From the NCBI GenBank assembly GCA_905221605.1, contig CAJNDS010001369.1, positions 248,001-312,000 on the forward strand: a stretch of 64,000 nt of DNA, in the 5' to 3' direction. Numbering within the stretch: the first letter of the stretch is position 1; each line of letters begins with the position of its first letter. The translations under genes and the position numbers were made by a program. The DNA is from Symbiodinium natans (taxonomy: Eukaryota > Sar > Dinophyceae > Suessiales > Symbiodiniaceae). Below, piece by piece: positions 9,599-21,397 of this stretch. Under the pieces are notes generated by a model. That model searched no databases. It saw only the letters and a program-made list of their open reading frames with translations, and was not told the DNA's origin.

Positions 9599-9960
9599 TT
9601 TCGCCCCCCTTCCCATTTGCAAACGCAACGCTCGCGTGATGGGTTCGAAAAAGAATACAGCGGGGGGCAGCCCTCCCGCATTTGCAAACACAATGCTCGG
9701 CTGATGGGTTTAAAAAAAGCTTAAGACGCTCGCGTGGGTAAAGCGGGGGGGCTTGGCCCCATTTGCAAACACATACCTTGGAACAGGCCTGGCAAGCTTG
9801 TTGGTTGCTGGTCACCAACCACTTCGAAACTAGCTCCAAGGCCTTGCAAGATTGTTGGTTACAAAGCTTCGAAACTGGCTCCAAAGCCACCAAGATTGTG
9901 GTCACAAAGATTCGGAACTAGCTCCAAGGCCTTGCAAGAACACCAAGCTTCGAAACTCGG
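9599..9960. repeat. TTTGCAAAC-containing satellite unit, left copy
   Basis: Interrupts the telomere-like array. The motif ATTTGCAAACRCA occurs at about 9616, 9680 and 9760. A roughly 120-base part (9600-9720) reappears nearly unchanged at 50582-50700 in the right array, so the array and this segment together form a larger repeating unit. The second half has a tandem-like CTTCGAAACT(A/G)GCTCCAA motif. Confidence 0.7.
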
Positions 9961-10162
9961 GTAGGCCTTAGGATGTTTTAGGGTTGAGGATTTAGTGGTT
10001 CCAAGCGGTTAGGGATTCTCAGGATTTAGGGTTTAGGGGTTTTGAGGGTTCAGGTCTTAGGGGTTTCAAGGGTTAGGGTTCTTTGGGCTTAGACTGTTGG
10101 GTTTAGGTTGTTTTTGGGTTTAGGGCTCAGGGTTGTTAGGGATTGGCTCAGGGGTTTCAGGG
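9961..10162 (+). repeat. telomere-like repeat continuing to the LINE insertion point
   Basis: Imperfect TTTAGGG-type units ending in GGGGTTTCAGGG (10151-10162), the left copy of the LINE target duplication. The array resumes at 49681. Confidence 0.8.
10151..10162 (+). repeat. LINE target-site duplication, left
   Basis: GGGGTTTCAGGG, identical to 49669-49680. Because the flank is low-complexity, a chance match is possible, but the LINE 3' end falls exactly at the right copy. Confidence 0.65.
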
Positions 10163-11620
10163 TAAGCCCCCGGCTCAAGTGAAACTTTTTATTTTCTGAT
10201 TTGTGTTGCGTGGGGGGCCACAGTGTCCTCTGTCTCCGTAGCCCGGTAGCTTTGGTGCCATGGTTGCATGTCTTCACAAGCCATTTCCAGAGACGCATGC
10301 ATGGGGAGTGATTGTGAGACTGATGATGCTCGTTGCCGTGGTTTATGCGGGCACGGGGGACGACAAAGAGACAGCCCACACTGGTATGCGGACACCGCGC
10401 CAGGGGGGGCGACAAAACAACAATGAGACGAATTTTCAGTGTACCCAAGACATTAATCAGCTTGCGGCACCCATCCCGCTGACCTGTCAAGGGTACGCTG
10501 CTACGACACTGTCACCGCAAGGTCGCCTTGGTCGCCATGGTCAGGTGCGTGACCAACCCACCGATGCTGCGGAGCCAGACACACAGACATCCCCAGATCA
10601 TGCTCTACATGTGTCCACTGCGCCTATAGTTACATTTCACGTACAGGGAGCGCTGCATGCCTTGACTGTGATATGTTGGATTCACTTCTCCGGTGAAGGC
10701 CAGGCGTTATCTGAGCAGGATTTTGATTCAGCTCTCAGAAACACTGCGCTACAAATACCAGTGGACACAATCTTTTCAACGATACAAGCCACGTTGATAC
10801 AATGGGGGGAGCTGAAAGGGCGGAGGAGATCACCCAATTTATGGCCCACATCGCCAACGTTTTGCGGCCTCATCCAGGGCCAGCACGCAGGGCCAGCTAT
10901 CGGGTCCTAACGCACGTCGAACTATCATGCGATTGCCTAATCAGCCACAGCGTCTGCAGGCTCACACCGAACACTTGAGCTGCGCTTGAGCGAACGAAGG
11001 CTTAGAGAGACTGGTGACCGCACACAGATCTCACACCAAGGTTGCTTTTTCAGACCGAGCAAAACCAACATGCTGCGTGCGTGCGTAACAGCCTTCTTCT
11101 TGTGGCATCCAGCCTTGTCCTTGTCCCATGCATTTCCGTCAGCCTTGTGCAATGTACACGTTGTTTCCGAACCGTATATGGGAGCGGGTGGATACCCACC
11201 ATGGGACAGGCCGGGGTCAGCGGACACCGCTACTCTGCAGACAATGTGTTGCTGGCATAGGGCAGAACGTTTTCAATGCCATGTGCGTTTGCTGTATCGC
11301 AGGCTACAGCAGCATGGAGATGACACCGCGAGCCGAGGGGGTCTGACGACATGTTTTCTTTGGCAATCCCAGTGGCCATATCTGAAATCCATTGCTGCAG
11401 GTACGGAGGAGACAGAGCTCGCACCTACGACGAACTCCACAGGACTACAACGTGCTGCCATGCCATACCGCAGTGCATTGCAACAGCCCCACATGATTAT
11501 AGGGTCAGTGCCCCAGGCAACAGCTACTCACATCACTTTGCTGCGAGATTCGGGTTCAAAGGAGCGTATCTGTTGTGAGCTGTGTGGCCTCTGTCACTCT
11601 TGGGCCCCTGCCGAGTCACA
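10163..11620 (+). other. LINE 5' region, no confident gene
   Basis: Begins TAAGCCCCCGGCTCAAG; the GGCTCAAG end equals the last 8 bases of the dinoflagellate spliced leader. Open stretches at 10260-10910 and 10986-11909 exist, but their residues show no conserved domain, and other frames look equally likely or unlikely. It could be 5' UTR or a decayed first ORF. Confidence 0.4.
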
Positions 11621-11623
11621 GAC

Positions 11624-12600
11624 ATGGCGGAAGAAGATGAGAACAGCCCGGAAATGCCCCTCGAAGACGACGACGATGCTTCTGGTACAATACGGGAGAT
11701 CATGGAGACCCCTACACAGAGACGGTCTCGTACCAGAACCAGATCCCCTGTGGCTGAGAGGTCCTCCTCTGCGAAGGCAAGTGGTAGTGCCGCCACGGCC
11801 GAAGGGCGGGGGGTGCCGGCGATTCAAGTACCGTGGCGAAGGCCAAGACAGGAATGGAGGAGGCAAGGTTCCGAAGCCCAGCACGCAAACTGGCATGGGA
11901 GTTTCCTGAACCGATCGAGGAATGGCAACCATTGCCATATGAGGAGCTCAGGCGATGGTATCAGAACCACTGGGGTCGGCGACAGTCCCGCTCATCTACG
12001 TCCTGGATGCCACAGGCCTCCACTGGCAAAACCTCAAGCTCTAGCAGCGCATGGAGGCGTGCGCCCCCTCAGCCACCGATGTCGAGGCGACAAAGAGCGA
12101 GTCAAAGCCAGAAGGACCAGGAGGAGGAAGTGGGACAGCCTGATGTCGACCCTACATCGGAGCGAGCAGTGGAGGCCGTTCACCCGATTGTGAAGGTAGA
12201 GCCGTCAGAGCCGTCTGCCCCGAACGCTGGAAATAAGACGAAGCCCGAGCTGAATGAGGAGCACACGATCAAAGCGGAGCTGGAGATGAGCGAAGTGGAG
12301 TGTGACATCATCGTGGATTTGAAGTCACGAGTGAACAGCTCCTGGATGCCATGCAGATGACATGGCTGCCGGCACTGGAGCAACGCCTGTGGAGGACAAC
12401 GGAGACATGTCTCTTATGCTCGCACAGCCCTGGCTCCCTCAGGGACTGGCAGCGGCACTTGCTCACCAAGTCCCACTCCAGGATCGCCAACGAGGCAAAG
12501 ATGACGTGGTACCACCTCTACTTGGTCATGAGCCTGCATGATGACAGAATGTGCCCCGGCATATCTTTCACTTTTGAGGTAAGTGCATCCTTTGAGACAC
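11624..12600 (+). pseudogene. LINE ORF1 remnant with zinc-finger end, frameshifted
   Basis: Protein-like sequence passes through three frames: an acidic, Arg/Ser-rich start (ATG at 11624, frame open to about 11840), then 11833-12360 (PEPIEEWQPLPYEELRRWY followed by low-complexity Ser/Pro/Glu), then 12351 onward with CLLC...H...H, a C2H2-like finger. Each switch looks like a one-base lesion. This would be the nucleic-acid-binding ORF1 protein of the LINE. A GTAAGT at about 12580 just beyond the finger could be a donor-like site but is unsupported. Confidence 0.5.
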
Positions 12601-13139
12601 ATAGTGTGTGCCGCGCACCCTCGCCCATACAAACATCAGGCGCCGCCAAACGGGGAACTCAGCACCACAGACAAGTTCGAATGAGCCCAGCCTTGTATCG
12701 CAGAACGCAGCTCTGCTCTTCAAACAGCTGGTTGACGCGCTTCATGGAGTGCAATGACGCCCAATTTCGTGATCCCTTCGGGAGGTGTACCCGGAAGCGG
12801 ACGGAGGTACTTGGAACACCAGACCTCCCGATCGAATATCAGCTGTGGATGCCGATCCCTGCGTGCTCAGACAAACAAAGTTGCAGCAACCAAGGGGAGG
12901 CTAGAATGCATAATCGTCACCAGGACTCCAGCCACGAATCACTTTAAGTCCTGACAGGTCGAGATGGAGAACGCACCGATGGAAAATACGAAGGTGGCAT
13001 CGCAGGCCACGGGCAAGCCATCCCATATTTCCATTGCTTCAGTACTTGTGGTCCTACACATGTCGATGGATGCATCTCCAGGGCCCACGAGTAAGGACGT
13101 CGTGCTCAGCCGCCCCAACATGTCTGGTGCAACACCGTA

Positions 13140-16100
13140 GTGAATGACCCACCGGAGTATGATCCCCCCTTGCATAAGGCAACACAATCTTTCGACTTAA
13201 GCGATTTTCTTTCCTTGAGCTTGTCCGGTCCCAAGTCCGGACGACGTGTCGAGCGTGACACGTCGGGGGCGAGGGTTGCGACAGCTGCCCCACTGTCGCG
13301 GGAGCCTGTTCCCAGACTCCTTCACAAAGGCTTCAGGGCGAAGCAAGGGGCCAGACACCGGCGACAAGCGAGCGACTCAGATTTTTCCTCATTGATTTCG
13401 AGAGCAATGTTGAGGAGAGCTGCACACACAGTACCTATCATGAGCATTGTGTGCAGGTGTAAACAAACGGGAGTAGCGGCCACCGCTGTCCCCCATCACG
13501 GAGATGGATCGTCCCATGGATGGACCGCCAAGAGGGCTTACCGAAGAGCCAGACAGAGTGCCAGCGCTGCTGGAGGTACTTGGTATAAGGGTAAATGGCA
13601 TACTGCACAAACCCCAGGAGCCATTGCCTCCACACCGACAACACCGGCAACGAGAACAACCACTACGCGATCACCCCAGAGCTTGGCCAATCGCTTACGC
13701 ATTTGTTCGCACAATGTTGGCATGCTTTCAACAGATGCACACGATGAATTGATGTCCTGGTTGCAAATGAAGCAACATCAATATGATGTGATTTGCATTC
13801 AAGAAACGGGATGGTCCCTGGAACACTTATATTTGAGTGGGCCATGGTATGTGATTAGTTCGGGGCACTCGGCGGATAGGAACAGCGGAGTCATGGTGCT
13901 CGTCGCTCGCAGACTTCTTCCCTCCGACCGTATCCGATATGCGGCCATAATCCCGGGTAGAATCCTCCACGTTAAGCTTGAATTCTCCAATCACCATGTT
14001 GATGTCATTAACGTATACCAACACCCTTGGAACACTGCGGTCACCGCGTCCAAGGTCCTGCACCAAAGAGACCAAATTTGGACTAAATTGAACCACACCA
14101 TTGGACAAATGGCGGTGAGAAACACACTGCTTATCTGTGGGGATTTTAACACACCCTTAAGTTCGTCATCAGGAAGAGTTGGCTCAGGTATCCTTCAGAA
14201 AATCTCGCCACCACCTGATATGTCGACTTTTGATGCCATACTGGAAACGTACAACCTCGTGGCCCTAAATACCTGGGGAGACCCGGAGAAATCCAGAACT
14301 TTTTATTCGGATCTGGCAGAATCGCAAATTGACTTCGTCCTCACCAGACGCAGAGCCGCTGATCCACGCTCGAGGAAATTGTGGCCTGACCCAAACATCA
14401 GGCTTTTTGAATGGAGAGGAGGTGGCAGACATTTGTGCTTACATGGCTCTATTCCGTGCAAAGTATATCAACCGGCCCCCCCGACCAAACATGCGTATGC
14501 GCGACAGGACCTATTACATGCAGCGCAACACAATTCGCCAGCGTTTCAGAGTCTTGAGCATGCGATCACAGAATCCCTAAGCACGATGCAGAGCCCTTCG
14601 CCGGAGGCCTTGAATGACATGCTGCTGGAACGTTGCCAGGAATTCTTTCCGGTCGAACAGGATGACAGGCGCAAGCCATGGCAAATGGCTGAATCTAAGG
14701 CAACGGTTGCACAAATGTGGCGAGAACGACGCATGGCCCGTAAACAGGCCACATGGTACCAGATGACCGACCACCTGCAGTATCTCTTTAAGGCCTGGAG
14801 GCATCAATGTCGTTTTCAGCAGCTGCACTCCAGTTTCCGGAAGGATGGCAGAAGGAGACGCAGGGATCTCTACTTGGAACAAATCAAGCTTGCGGAAGAG
14901 GCAGCACGCAAAGGGGACCAGAAGGGATTGTACGCAGTGGTTCGCCGACTAGCACCTAAGCAGGAGAGACGACGAGTGCAACTACGAGGAGACGATAACA
15001 ACGTACTTACAAATGAGAAGGAACTTGCAGCATTGTCCACCTTCTGCCAAGAGTTGTTTCTGTCCGCAGCTTCAAATGTGCCCATTCCATACGAAGACCC
15101 AATGATACGATTGGAGGAGAATGAACTGCGAGGCACGTTGCAGCTACTCAAGCCCGCCAAAGCTGCGCCCAGGCACCTTGCCCCGGCAGTTGTGTGGAAG
15201 CATTTGTCACACCTACTGGCAGGTCCACTACTGCAAGCATATCAACGAAACCTAGACAATGGTCTGATACCGACAATCTGGACAGGAGCGTGGATAGTAT
15301 GGTTGCCGAAGCCATCCAAACCACCTTGTTCCCCAGGGAACTTAAGACCGATTGCCTTGCAGGATTGCGGAGGCAAATTCATCGCAAAGGCGCTGCAAAT
15401 CCGCGCTGCACCATGGGTACAATCTGCCATACAACACCAACCCCAATATGCTTATTCCCCAGGGCGACTCTTGGAAGCTGCCATCCTACGTGCCATTCAC
15501 CACTGCCGAGACATCAAGCAATTACTGCTGGACAATGATGGCGGACTACGAGCCAGGCGCCAGGGCAAAAAGAAAGGGGATTGTGTTGGAGGCGCCACGC
15601 TTGCTCTGGATATGAGCCAGGCTTTCGATCGTGTGGATAGAACCAAACTCTGCGAAGCACTCTGCCGCACAGGCATGCCAGCTGAGCTGATCAACACGAT
15701 AGTTCATTGGCACAACACCATCCAGTATCATGTACAGGTGGCCGACCTCAAGGAGACCATACATTGTGGCAGAGGCCTGAGGCAGGGTTGTACCCTGTCC
15801 CCCACCTTATGGGTGGCAATCACAAGCCACGTTCTGTACATGCTTGGGCAAACTGTGACGGAGGAATGGATTCGAGATCAATTGACTCTATTCGCGGACG
15901 ATGTTTTGGGGCAGTGGTCGTTCAACTCGGAACAGGACTTAACGTTTATGCTGCACTGTATGGATGCCATTTTCAGTGTATTGGAAGCGTTTGGCATGAA
16001 AGTCAATGACCAGAAATCCTCACTCATCATCCAAGTCAAGGGTCGAGTGGCGACGGACTGGTTGAAAGCGCGCGCACGGACTGTGAAGGGGGTCAAAACT

Positions 16101-17282
16101 TTTGTCACAGCGACACCCCAAGGCAGAATTCTGTATATTCCAATTGTGCAACAGATAAAGTACCTCGGAATCATGCTGAGCTACCATAACCCTGCGAAAC
16201 ACACAGTGGCCTATCGATTGAGACAAGCGGAAGCGCAACGTCGGAGGCTACAGAAGGTCCTACAGGGGAAACACATTCTGTCGATCAAACAACGAGTCCA
16301 GCTATGGAAGGCGTATGTTTGGACTTCTTTACAGCATGGTCTGAATGCAGTGGGAGTTGGCTGGGAAGAGCTCAGACAGATCCGTTCATGTTGTGCAAGA
16401 CAACTACGAGCACTTTCATCTAGCCCAGTCCATATAACACATGAAAGTACGGAGGCCCTCTTTCGACGCCTTGGTTTTGAGGAACCACATCTATTGTTGG
16501 GCAAACGGATGAACACCCTTTCCACTACTTTGGCGAACAGCAGGGACCCAATGATGCATACGACGAAGCTTATCAACACAGTTCAACAGAATCAATGGCA
16601 GCTCGAAAAGGCCGTTAGACACTGGCAGAACATCAAAGCTCGACAAAAATCCGAAGACTCACCAGACAATGGTTCCCTTCTACTCCCCAGAAAGGGCGGG
16701 ATGTGGCTGCAACCTGTAGTTACATCCAGAGGTGTTTTGCCCGCTCAGTTCATGTGTCCCCAATGCCTACTTTTCTTCGTGGATATGCGGATGCTGAAGA
16801 AGCACCATGTTGATTCACACGGCACTCCCCTCGAACCCCTACTTCGCAATTTCGATCGTTTCTTGCATAGCCGAGATGATATGCCCACTTGTCGACATTG
16901 CGAACATGAGTTCCAAACATGGCAGGCGCTACAGGGTCATATCTTGGGTAATCATTGTTCCGCTTTTTGGCTGAAATGCCAAGATCCACAACAGGAGACT
17001 GAGGACACCTCGTCTCCAGGCCAACCCACTCTTGAACAGGGAAAGATGAATGAGCGGAATTTTTCCACCAGCACTGGCCCTGTAATGTGCCATGATGATT
17101 TACGCAATTTCCTGGGAACACATGGGTGGCCTGCAATAGTGCAACTCCGATCCATGTGTATGCATTTGCGGTCTCACTGCGCGATTTGTGATCAATGGAC
17201 ACACCCATGGAAGTTGAAGTTGCATTACAGGGGAAGCCACTCTACGATTTGGCAGGATTACGGTATTATGGTGGACTCGGAC
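13140..17282 (+). CDS. LINE ORF2, 5' part: endonuclease, RT, zinc fingers
   Basis: The ORF start is a GTG; the real start is uncertain because the first 185 residues are low complexity. The APE-type endonuclease begins near residue 187 (ICSHNVG) with QETGW (Glu222), ICGDFN (Asp335) and SQIDFV. RT follows, with LALDMSQAFDRVD (Asp824) and LFADD (Asp920-921). C2H2 fingers come next: CPQC...HHVDSH from residue 1206, then CRHC...HILGNH and a weaker third one. The ORF is cut by DIRS-1 at 17282; its last native codon is GAC (Asp), and the frame continues at 46954 without loss or gain of a base. Role: target-primed reverse transcription. Confidence 0.92.
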
Positions 17283-17580
17283 GGGATTCAGTAGAAAGCA
17301 AGCGCATCTACGATCCCTTTTTCATTTTAGGACAGCGAGGGTACGAGCGTTTTCAAACTGTGATTTTCTTGGACATATGCAGTTGGTTACCTGCGCATGC
17401 TTTGAGGGCACAATGCATCACTGCCTGTGCGCGTGAGTGTGCTTGATGGGCAATGCAGTTTTTGTGGGTCACGTTTTGCTTGACTGCGTTTTTCCTTCAT
17501 GTGCAGAAATTTTCTTGATCGGGTTGCTATCCCGGCTTGCAACGCAGTGCTCAAGTGTGAGCGACAGAGTGAAAATTGTA
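17283..17580 (+). repeat. DIRS-1 split direct repeat A1
   Basis: 298 bases, matching A2 (46267-46564) with one difference that I can see (G at about 17446 versus T). Begins GGGATTCAG directly after the LINE codon GAC and ends GAAAATTGTA. Confidence 0.92.
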
Positions 17581-18038
17581 GCTCAGGCGTTTGCCGAGCT
17601 AAATTGTTGAGCCTCCGCTACTCCTGTAGGGGTGCTAGAGGTTCGAGGTGCTAGTGGTCTCCCCTTAGGGGTCGTGCAAGCCGGGGGCCTGTGTGCCCTC
17701 GGTGGATGGACAGCACCTCGAGTTCCGAGGAGAGCTCCCTCAGCTGGGATTGGCCTCCCGTGCCTGTCTTTCAGGCGCCTGCCTTTCAGGCGCTCAGCAT
17801 CAGGCCTCGCTCTTTCCACCTTGCATCCCTTGAGCGCAGCCTGGAGGCCCCTCCCAGTCTCTTCACGTACGTTTTCGAGAGTTCTCTTTGCGGAGTGCTT
17901 GTCAGTTCCCGGGAAGGGGCCCGAGTGCTCCTCTGGCTCGATCCTTCCAGTTGGCTTGCACTTGCTTGCTCCGGCCGAAGGCCGCACGCGTGCGCCCGAC
18001 AGCTTCTCCAGCTGTCTGCATAGTTGCCCTTTTCCTAG
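17581..18038 (+). other. DIRS-1 leader between A1 and recombinase gene
   Basis: 458 bases, C/T-rich and GC-rich. Overlapping open frames exist but carry only low-complexity Pro/Ser/Arg/Leu sequence. Likely untranslated leader or promoter region. Confidence 0.5.
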
Positions 18039-19835
18039 ATGGCTCAGCCCCCTCGTGCCCCAGAAGGTTTGCTAGCTGGGGGTTTGGATCCTGGGTCCCT
18101 TCGTGTGCCTGAGGACAGCGACCGGCGGAGACAGGCAGAGGTGCCTGTTCAGGATTATGAGGCTCATTTGGCTGCCTGCACTCGCAAGGTTAATAAGACG
18201 GGCTATTCTCGGTCTTGGCATTTTCGGTTGAGGCCTTCTTCTGTGCTCTTTACCGGTGAGTTCCCACCAGTGCCCTCGCTCGTGCCTGTGATCACTCCAG
18301 TGACGCCAACCGTTGCTGCAGTCACGAAGATTGCGATTTCCCGGGTTCGTTTGGACGATTCTTGGGGTGCTCACCTTGAGAGGAGGCTTAGTGCTGCCAT
18401 ACAAAAGTGGGTTGCCTTAGTGGTTGAGGATCCTTTTTCTTTTGACGTTGGTAGGCGGTGTGCTGCTTTCGTGGGAAATGACGAGGCGATTTCTCAGGGC
18501 CTTCTGCACACTTTTTCGGGCAAATCGGCAGGTACCTTGCACAGCCGGGCTGGGCCTCTCATCAGGTTTGTTGCCTGGGCCAAGGCTCGCCAGTGCAAGC
18601 CCCTACCCTTCAGCGAGGCGCTTTTGTATGATTTTCTGCTTGAATCCGAGAGCACTTGTGCGCCGTCATTCGGAAAGGCGTTGATGTCTGCACTTGCATT
18701 TTGCAAATTTGTGCTGGGCGTTGAGAATGTTTCTGATGTTCTGAGCAGTGGTCGGTTTGGGGGCTTGGCTCGTTCGATGTTCCTGAACAAAAGGAAGCGA
18801 CGGCAGAAGCCACCCCTCACCGTCGATATGGTGAAGGCCCTTGAGAGATTGGTGATCTCCGAACGTGAAGGAGATATCGACAGGCTGTGTGCGGGGTTCT
18901 TCCTCGTTTGTGTTTACCTTCGAGCAAGGTATAGCGATGCCCAAGGTCTGAAGAATCTTGCAATCGACGAGCCTGAAGGTTTTGCTGGCCGCTTGACAGG
19001 ATATTTTCAAGGGGAAGCTTCAAGGACAAAGACGAGTTTCTCGCTGGAAAGGAAGACGGCTCTGCTCCCGATGGTTGGGCCACTTTTCGGCCTGACTGCA
19101 GTTCCTTGGTTTAAGACATGGTTAGGTCTCCGCGAGGACATGGGCATTCCTGAAGGCGAGGACTTTCCTTTGCTGCCGAGTCGTGGGCTAGAAGGGGGTT
19201 GGGCTCCGGTCCCACCTTCAACGGTGGCCGCTGCATGGCTCCGGGGGATTCTTATCTCTAGAGGCTTCCCTGAGGCACGCAAGCTCGGGACTCACAGTTG
19301 CAAATGCACATGTCTTTCTTGGCTGTCGAAGCACGGAGTTGATCCTCTGCATCGGCGTGTTTTGGGGTATCACAAGGCCCCGCAGGATGAGATGATGCAC
19401 GTTTATGGGCGTGACAATGTTTCTCCAGCCCTGAGGTCGCTGGAGGCTGTCATCCAGGACATCAGACAAGGCCTGTTTTTGCCGGATGTCACTCGGTCGG
19501 GTTACTTCCCGACCCAGCCGCAGAGGGAGCCTGGGCCTGAGTTCGTTGAGGAGCCATCGGAATCCGAAGTTTCGCTCGATGAAGAGGATAATGTGCAAGA
19601 CTTGAGAGCGGAGGAAGCGGCCGCTGATCAGGTTGTGCCGCCTTGGGCTGAACTTGTGGTTCAGGATCCTGATGCTCAGGTTTATGTTCGCCATATAACT
19701 TCAAGGAAGTTGCACCGCCTCGCTGACGAGAGTGGGAATAGGCTGAAGTGCGGAAAGGCGTGCACGCGAAAGTTCGAGAGGCTCAGTGAGAAACCAAAGT
19801 TTATGGCTGACATGTGCTTGAATTGTTTCAAGTGA
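18039..19835 (+). CDS. DIRS-1 tyrosine recombinase
   Basis: 598 residues from an ATG. The catalytic half of a phage-integrase-like tyrosine recombinase is recognisable: an Arg region (YLRARYSDAQ, near residue 290), HSCKCT with His419, a GYH about 30 residues on, and the probable nucleophile Tyr456 in HVYGRDN. Such an enzyme inserts the circular DNA copy without target duplication, consistent with the clean junctions here. A Cys pair (CGKAC) and MCLNCF near the C terminus may form a small zinc site. The frame is intact. Confidence 0.88.
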   Translation: MAQPPRAPEGLLAGGLDPGSLRVPEDSDRRRQAEVPVQDYEAHLAACTRKVNKTGYSRSWHFRLRPSSVLFTGEFPPVPSLVPVITPVTPTVAAVTKIAISRVRLDDSWGAHLERRLSAAIQKWVALVVEDPFSFDVGRRCAAFVGNDEAISQGLLHTFSGKSAGTLHSRAGPLIRFVAWAKARQCKPLPFSEALLYDFLLESESTCAPSFGKALMSALAFCKFVLGVENVSDVLSSGRFGGLARSMFLNKRKRRQKPPLTVDMVKALERLVISEREGDIDRLCAGFFLVCVYLRARYSDAQGLKNLAIDEPEGFAGRLTGYFQGEASRTKTSFSLERKTALLPMVGPLFGLTAVPWFKTWLGLREDMGIPEGEDFPLLPSRGLEGGWAPVPPSTVAAAWLRGILISRGFPEARKLGTHSCKCTCLSWLSKHGVDPLHRRVLGYHKAPQDEMMHVYGRDNVSPALRSLEAVIQDIRQGLFLPDVTRSGYFPTQPQREPGPEFVEEPSESEVSLDEEDNVQDLRAEEAAADQVVPPWAELVVQDPDAQVYVRHITSRKLHRLADESGNRLKCGKACTRKFERLSEKPKFMADMCLNCFK

Positions 19836-20198
19836 GCCCGGCTCAACTGAGGGGCAGCCGGATCACTCGGCACATGGGTCGTGTCTTTGTGACGCAGCCG
19901 GATAGACTCGGCTATGCACTCACCGGTCCTCGCGGTGGATTTTGATTATGTGAGCAGTTGCACCGGTGCTCGCGGTGTTTTGGTGTGCCGGTCCGCTCGG
20001 CGAGCTGAAAGAGCTCAGGTTAACCGGGGCACGCGGTTTTGGAGGGAAGTCAACCATGACTTGAAAATGTGGCTGTACGGTGCTGTGGTTCCGTGAGGGT
20101 GTGATTTGCATACGACAACTTCTTGTTGTTGTGAGTGATAACTTGAGCATACAGTTTTGGCTGAAGGATCGTGTAGTGCACTTGCAGGACCATTCGCC
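19836..20198 (+). other. DIRS-1 intergenic spacer with short tandem motif
   Basis: Contains several copies of a CCGG-(T/C)(C/G)C-CTCGGC- or CCGGTGCTCGCGGTGTT-like motif between 19855 and 20035. Could be an internal promoter or leader of gag. No ORF of note. Confidence 0.4.
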
Positions 20199-21390
20199 AT
20201 GGCCATCACCGAGAGCAAGGCAAACTTTTCTTCCAGGGCGACGGCCTTGGGGTTGGCCGCTGACGTTTTGAAGAAGTTCACTGATGCCGGCATTGATTGC
20301 ATGAGCAAGTTTGCCTTCATTAGTGCGTTCGTGCCCGGCAACACTGACGAGTCCCCTTTTACCGATGCAGTTGCTGGGGTTTTGGGGCGCGCTGCTAATG
20401 TGGCAGAGTTGAGCGTGCTGCGCAGGCTTCTTCATGAGAGCTACAACCTCACTGTCTCAGAGCTTCAGGTGCAGGTTGAAAGAACGGAAGATTCTGCTCC
20501 GAGGCGGTTGGCGGCTCCCGATCGAGCCGATAGGCTTCAGCGGCAACACTGGCTTGAACATCCATGGCCCTACTCTCCCGGGTCATTCGGTCATCGATCG
20601 TTGCGTCCAGATGTATGAGGATAATTCTCTTTCATACCTACCTTTGCAGTCTTGTCCCTGCCGGGATGATGAAGTGAAGTTCAAGAAGGACCGAGATGAC
20701 AAGATGCTTGCTGTGGATGGCACGGGGCACGTGTCTCTTAGGTCGCAGGCCGTGAAAGTGGAAGCCGACGTGTCCACTGACCTTTTGCTTAAGCATGCAC
20801 TTACACGTCGTGGGCTTGCGCTGGACCAAGCTGGCATTCTGAGCTTTGCGGAGCATGAGCGTTGGTCTGAGGCGTTGTTTCAGGCTCGATTTCGAGATCC
20901 GCCAGACCAGTATGCCCGTGTCACGCTCCAGCAACTCATCCAGGCGGACAGGCAGGTTTTTGTTGAAGCAGCTGATCGGACCCGCCAGGGGATTCAGGTG
21001 GTGGCTTCCGGACGACCAGTCGATCGCATTTGGAGTGACGCCATGTCTTGCAACAATGTCACTCACCTGCTGCAACCCTTGCCCTTGCCTCCACCAGCTC
21101 CTTTGCATCCACGGCCTGGGCCCTATGATGACCGCAGGGGTTTGAAGGGTCGCGGTAGGGGAAAAGGGAAAGGTAAAGGAAAGGGAAATGTTCGTATGCC
21201 TGCTGAGCTGTCCGATGGTGTGCCAGTCACCACCCGGGGCTTGCCCATCTGCTTCGACCACAACTTGGGGCGGTGTCAGCGTGCCGTTACTAGTGGCAAG
21301 TGCGATCGTGGTCTTCACATTTGTTGCATCAAAGGTTGCTTCAAGCGGGATCATGTCTATACGAATTGCCCCAAGCATAAGAGGGAGTGA
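20199..21390 (+). CDS. DIRS-1 Gag, one frameshift
   Basis: ATG at 20199. The frame runs to about 20540, then homology continues in the next frame (open 20434-21390) to a TGA at 21388. Comparison with DIRS-2 Gag supports one protein: both have L-ADR (LIQADRQVF here, about 20935), an LLQP end of the core, a KGKGKGKG basic patch and a CCCH-type zinc cluster (Cys at 21250 onward). Gag should coat the RNA. The shift near 20540 looks like a lesion, as DIRS-2 and DIRS-3 are open there. Confidence 0.75.
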
Positions 21391-21397
21391 CTAGGCT
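21388..21397 (+). promoter_or_regulatory. DIRS-1 gag-pol TGA, probable readthrough site
   Basis: The gag stop is TGA CTA GGC and the same frame stays open through pol. UGA-CUAG is a well-documented leaky-stop context. DIRS-2 has the same TGACTAGG at the same junction. Confidence 0.65.

Noticed and set aside
9576-9905. minus-strand ORF with repeated CVCKWG-type phrases, also at 50564-50878
   Set aside because: The repetition comes from the TTTGCAAAC satellite unit itself, not from a protein.
10260-11909. open frames of 216 and 307 residues in the LINE 5' region
   Set aside because: No conserved motif, several frames equally open; kept only as a described region.
20638-21378. 246-residue minus-strand ORF
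   Set aside because: Antisense of DIRS-1 Gag, which has matching relatives in DIRS-2 and DIRS-3.
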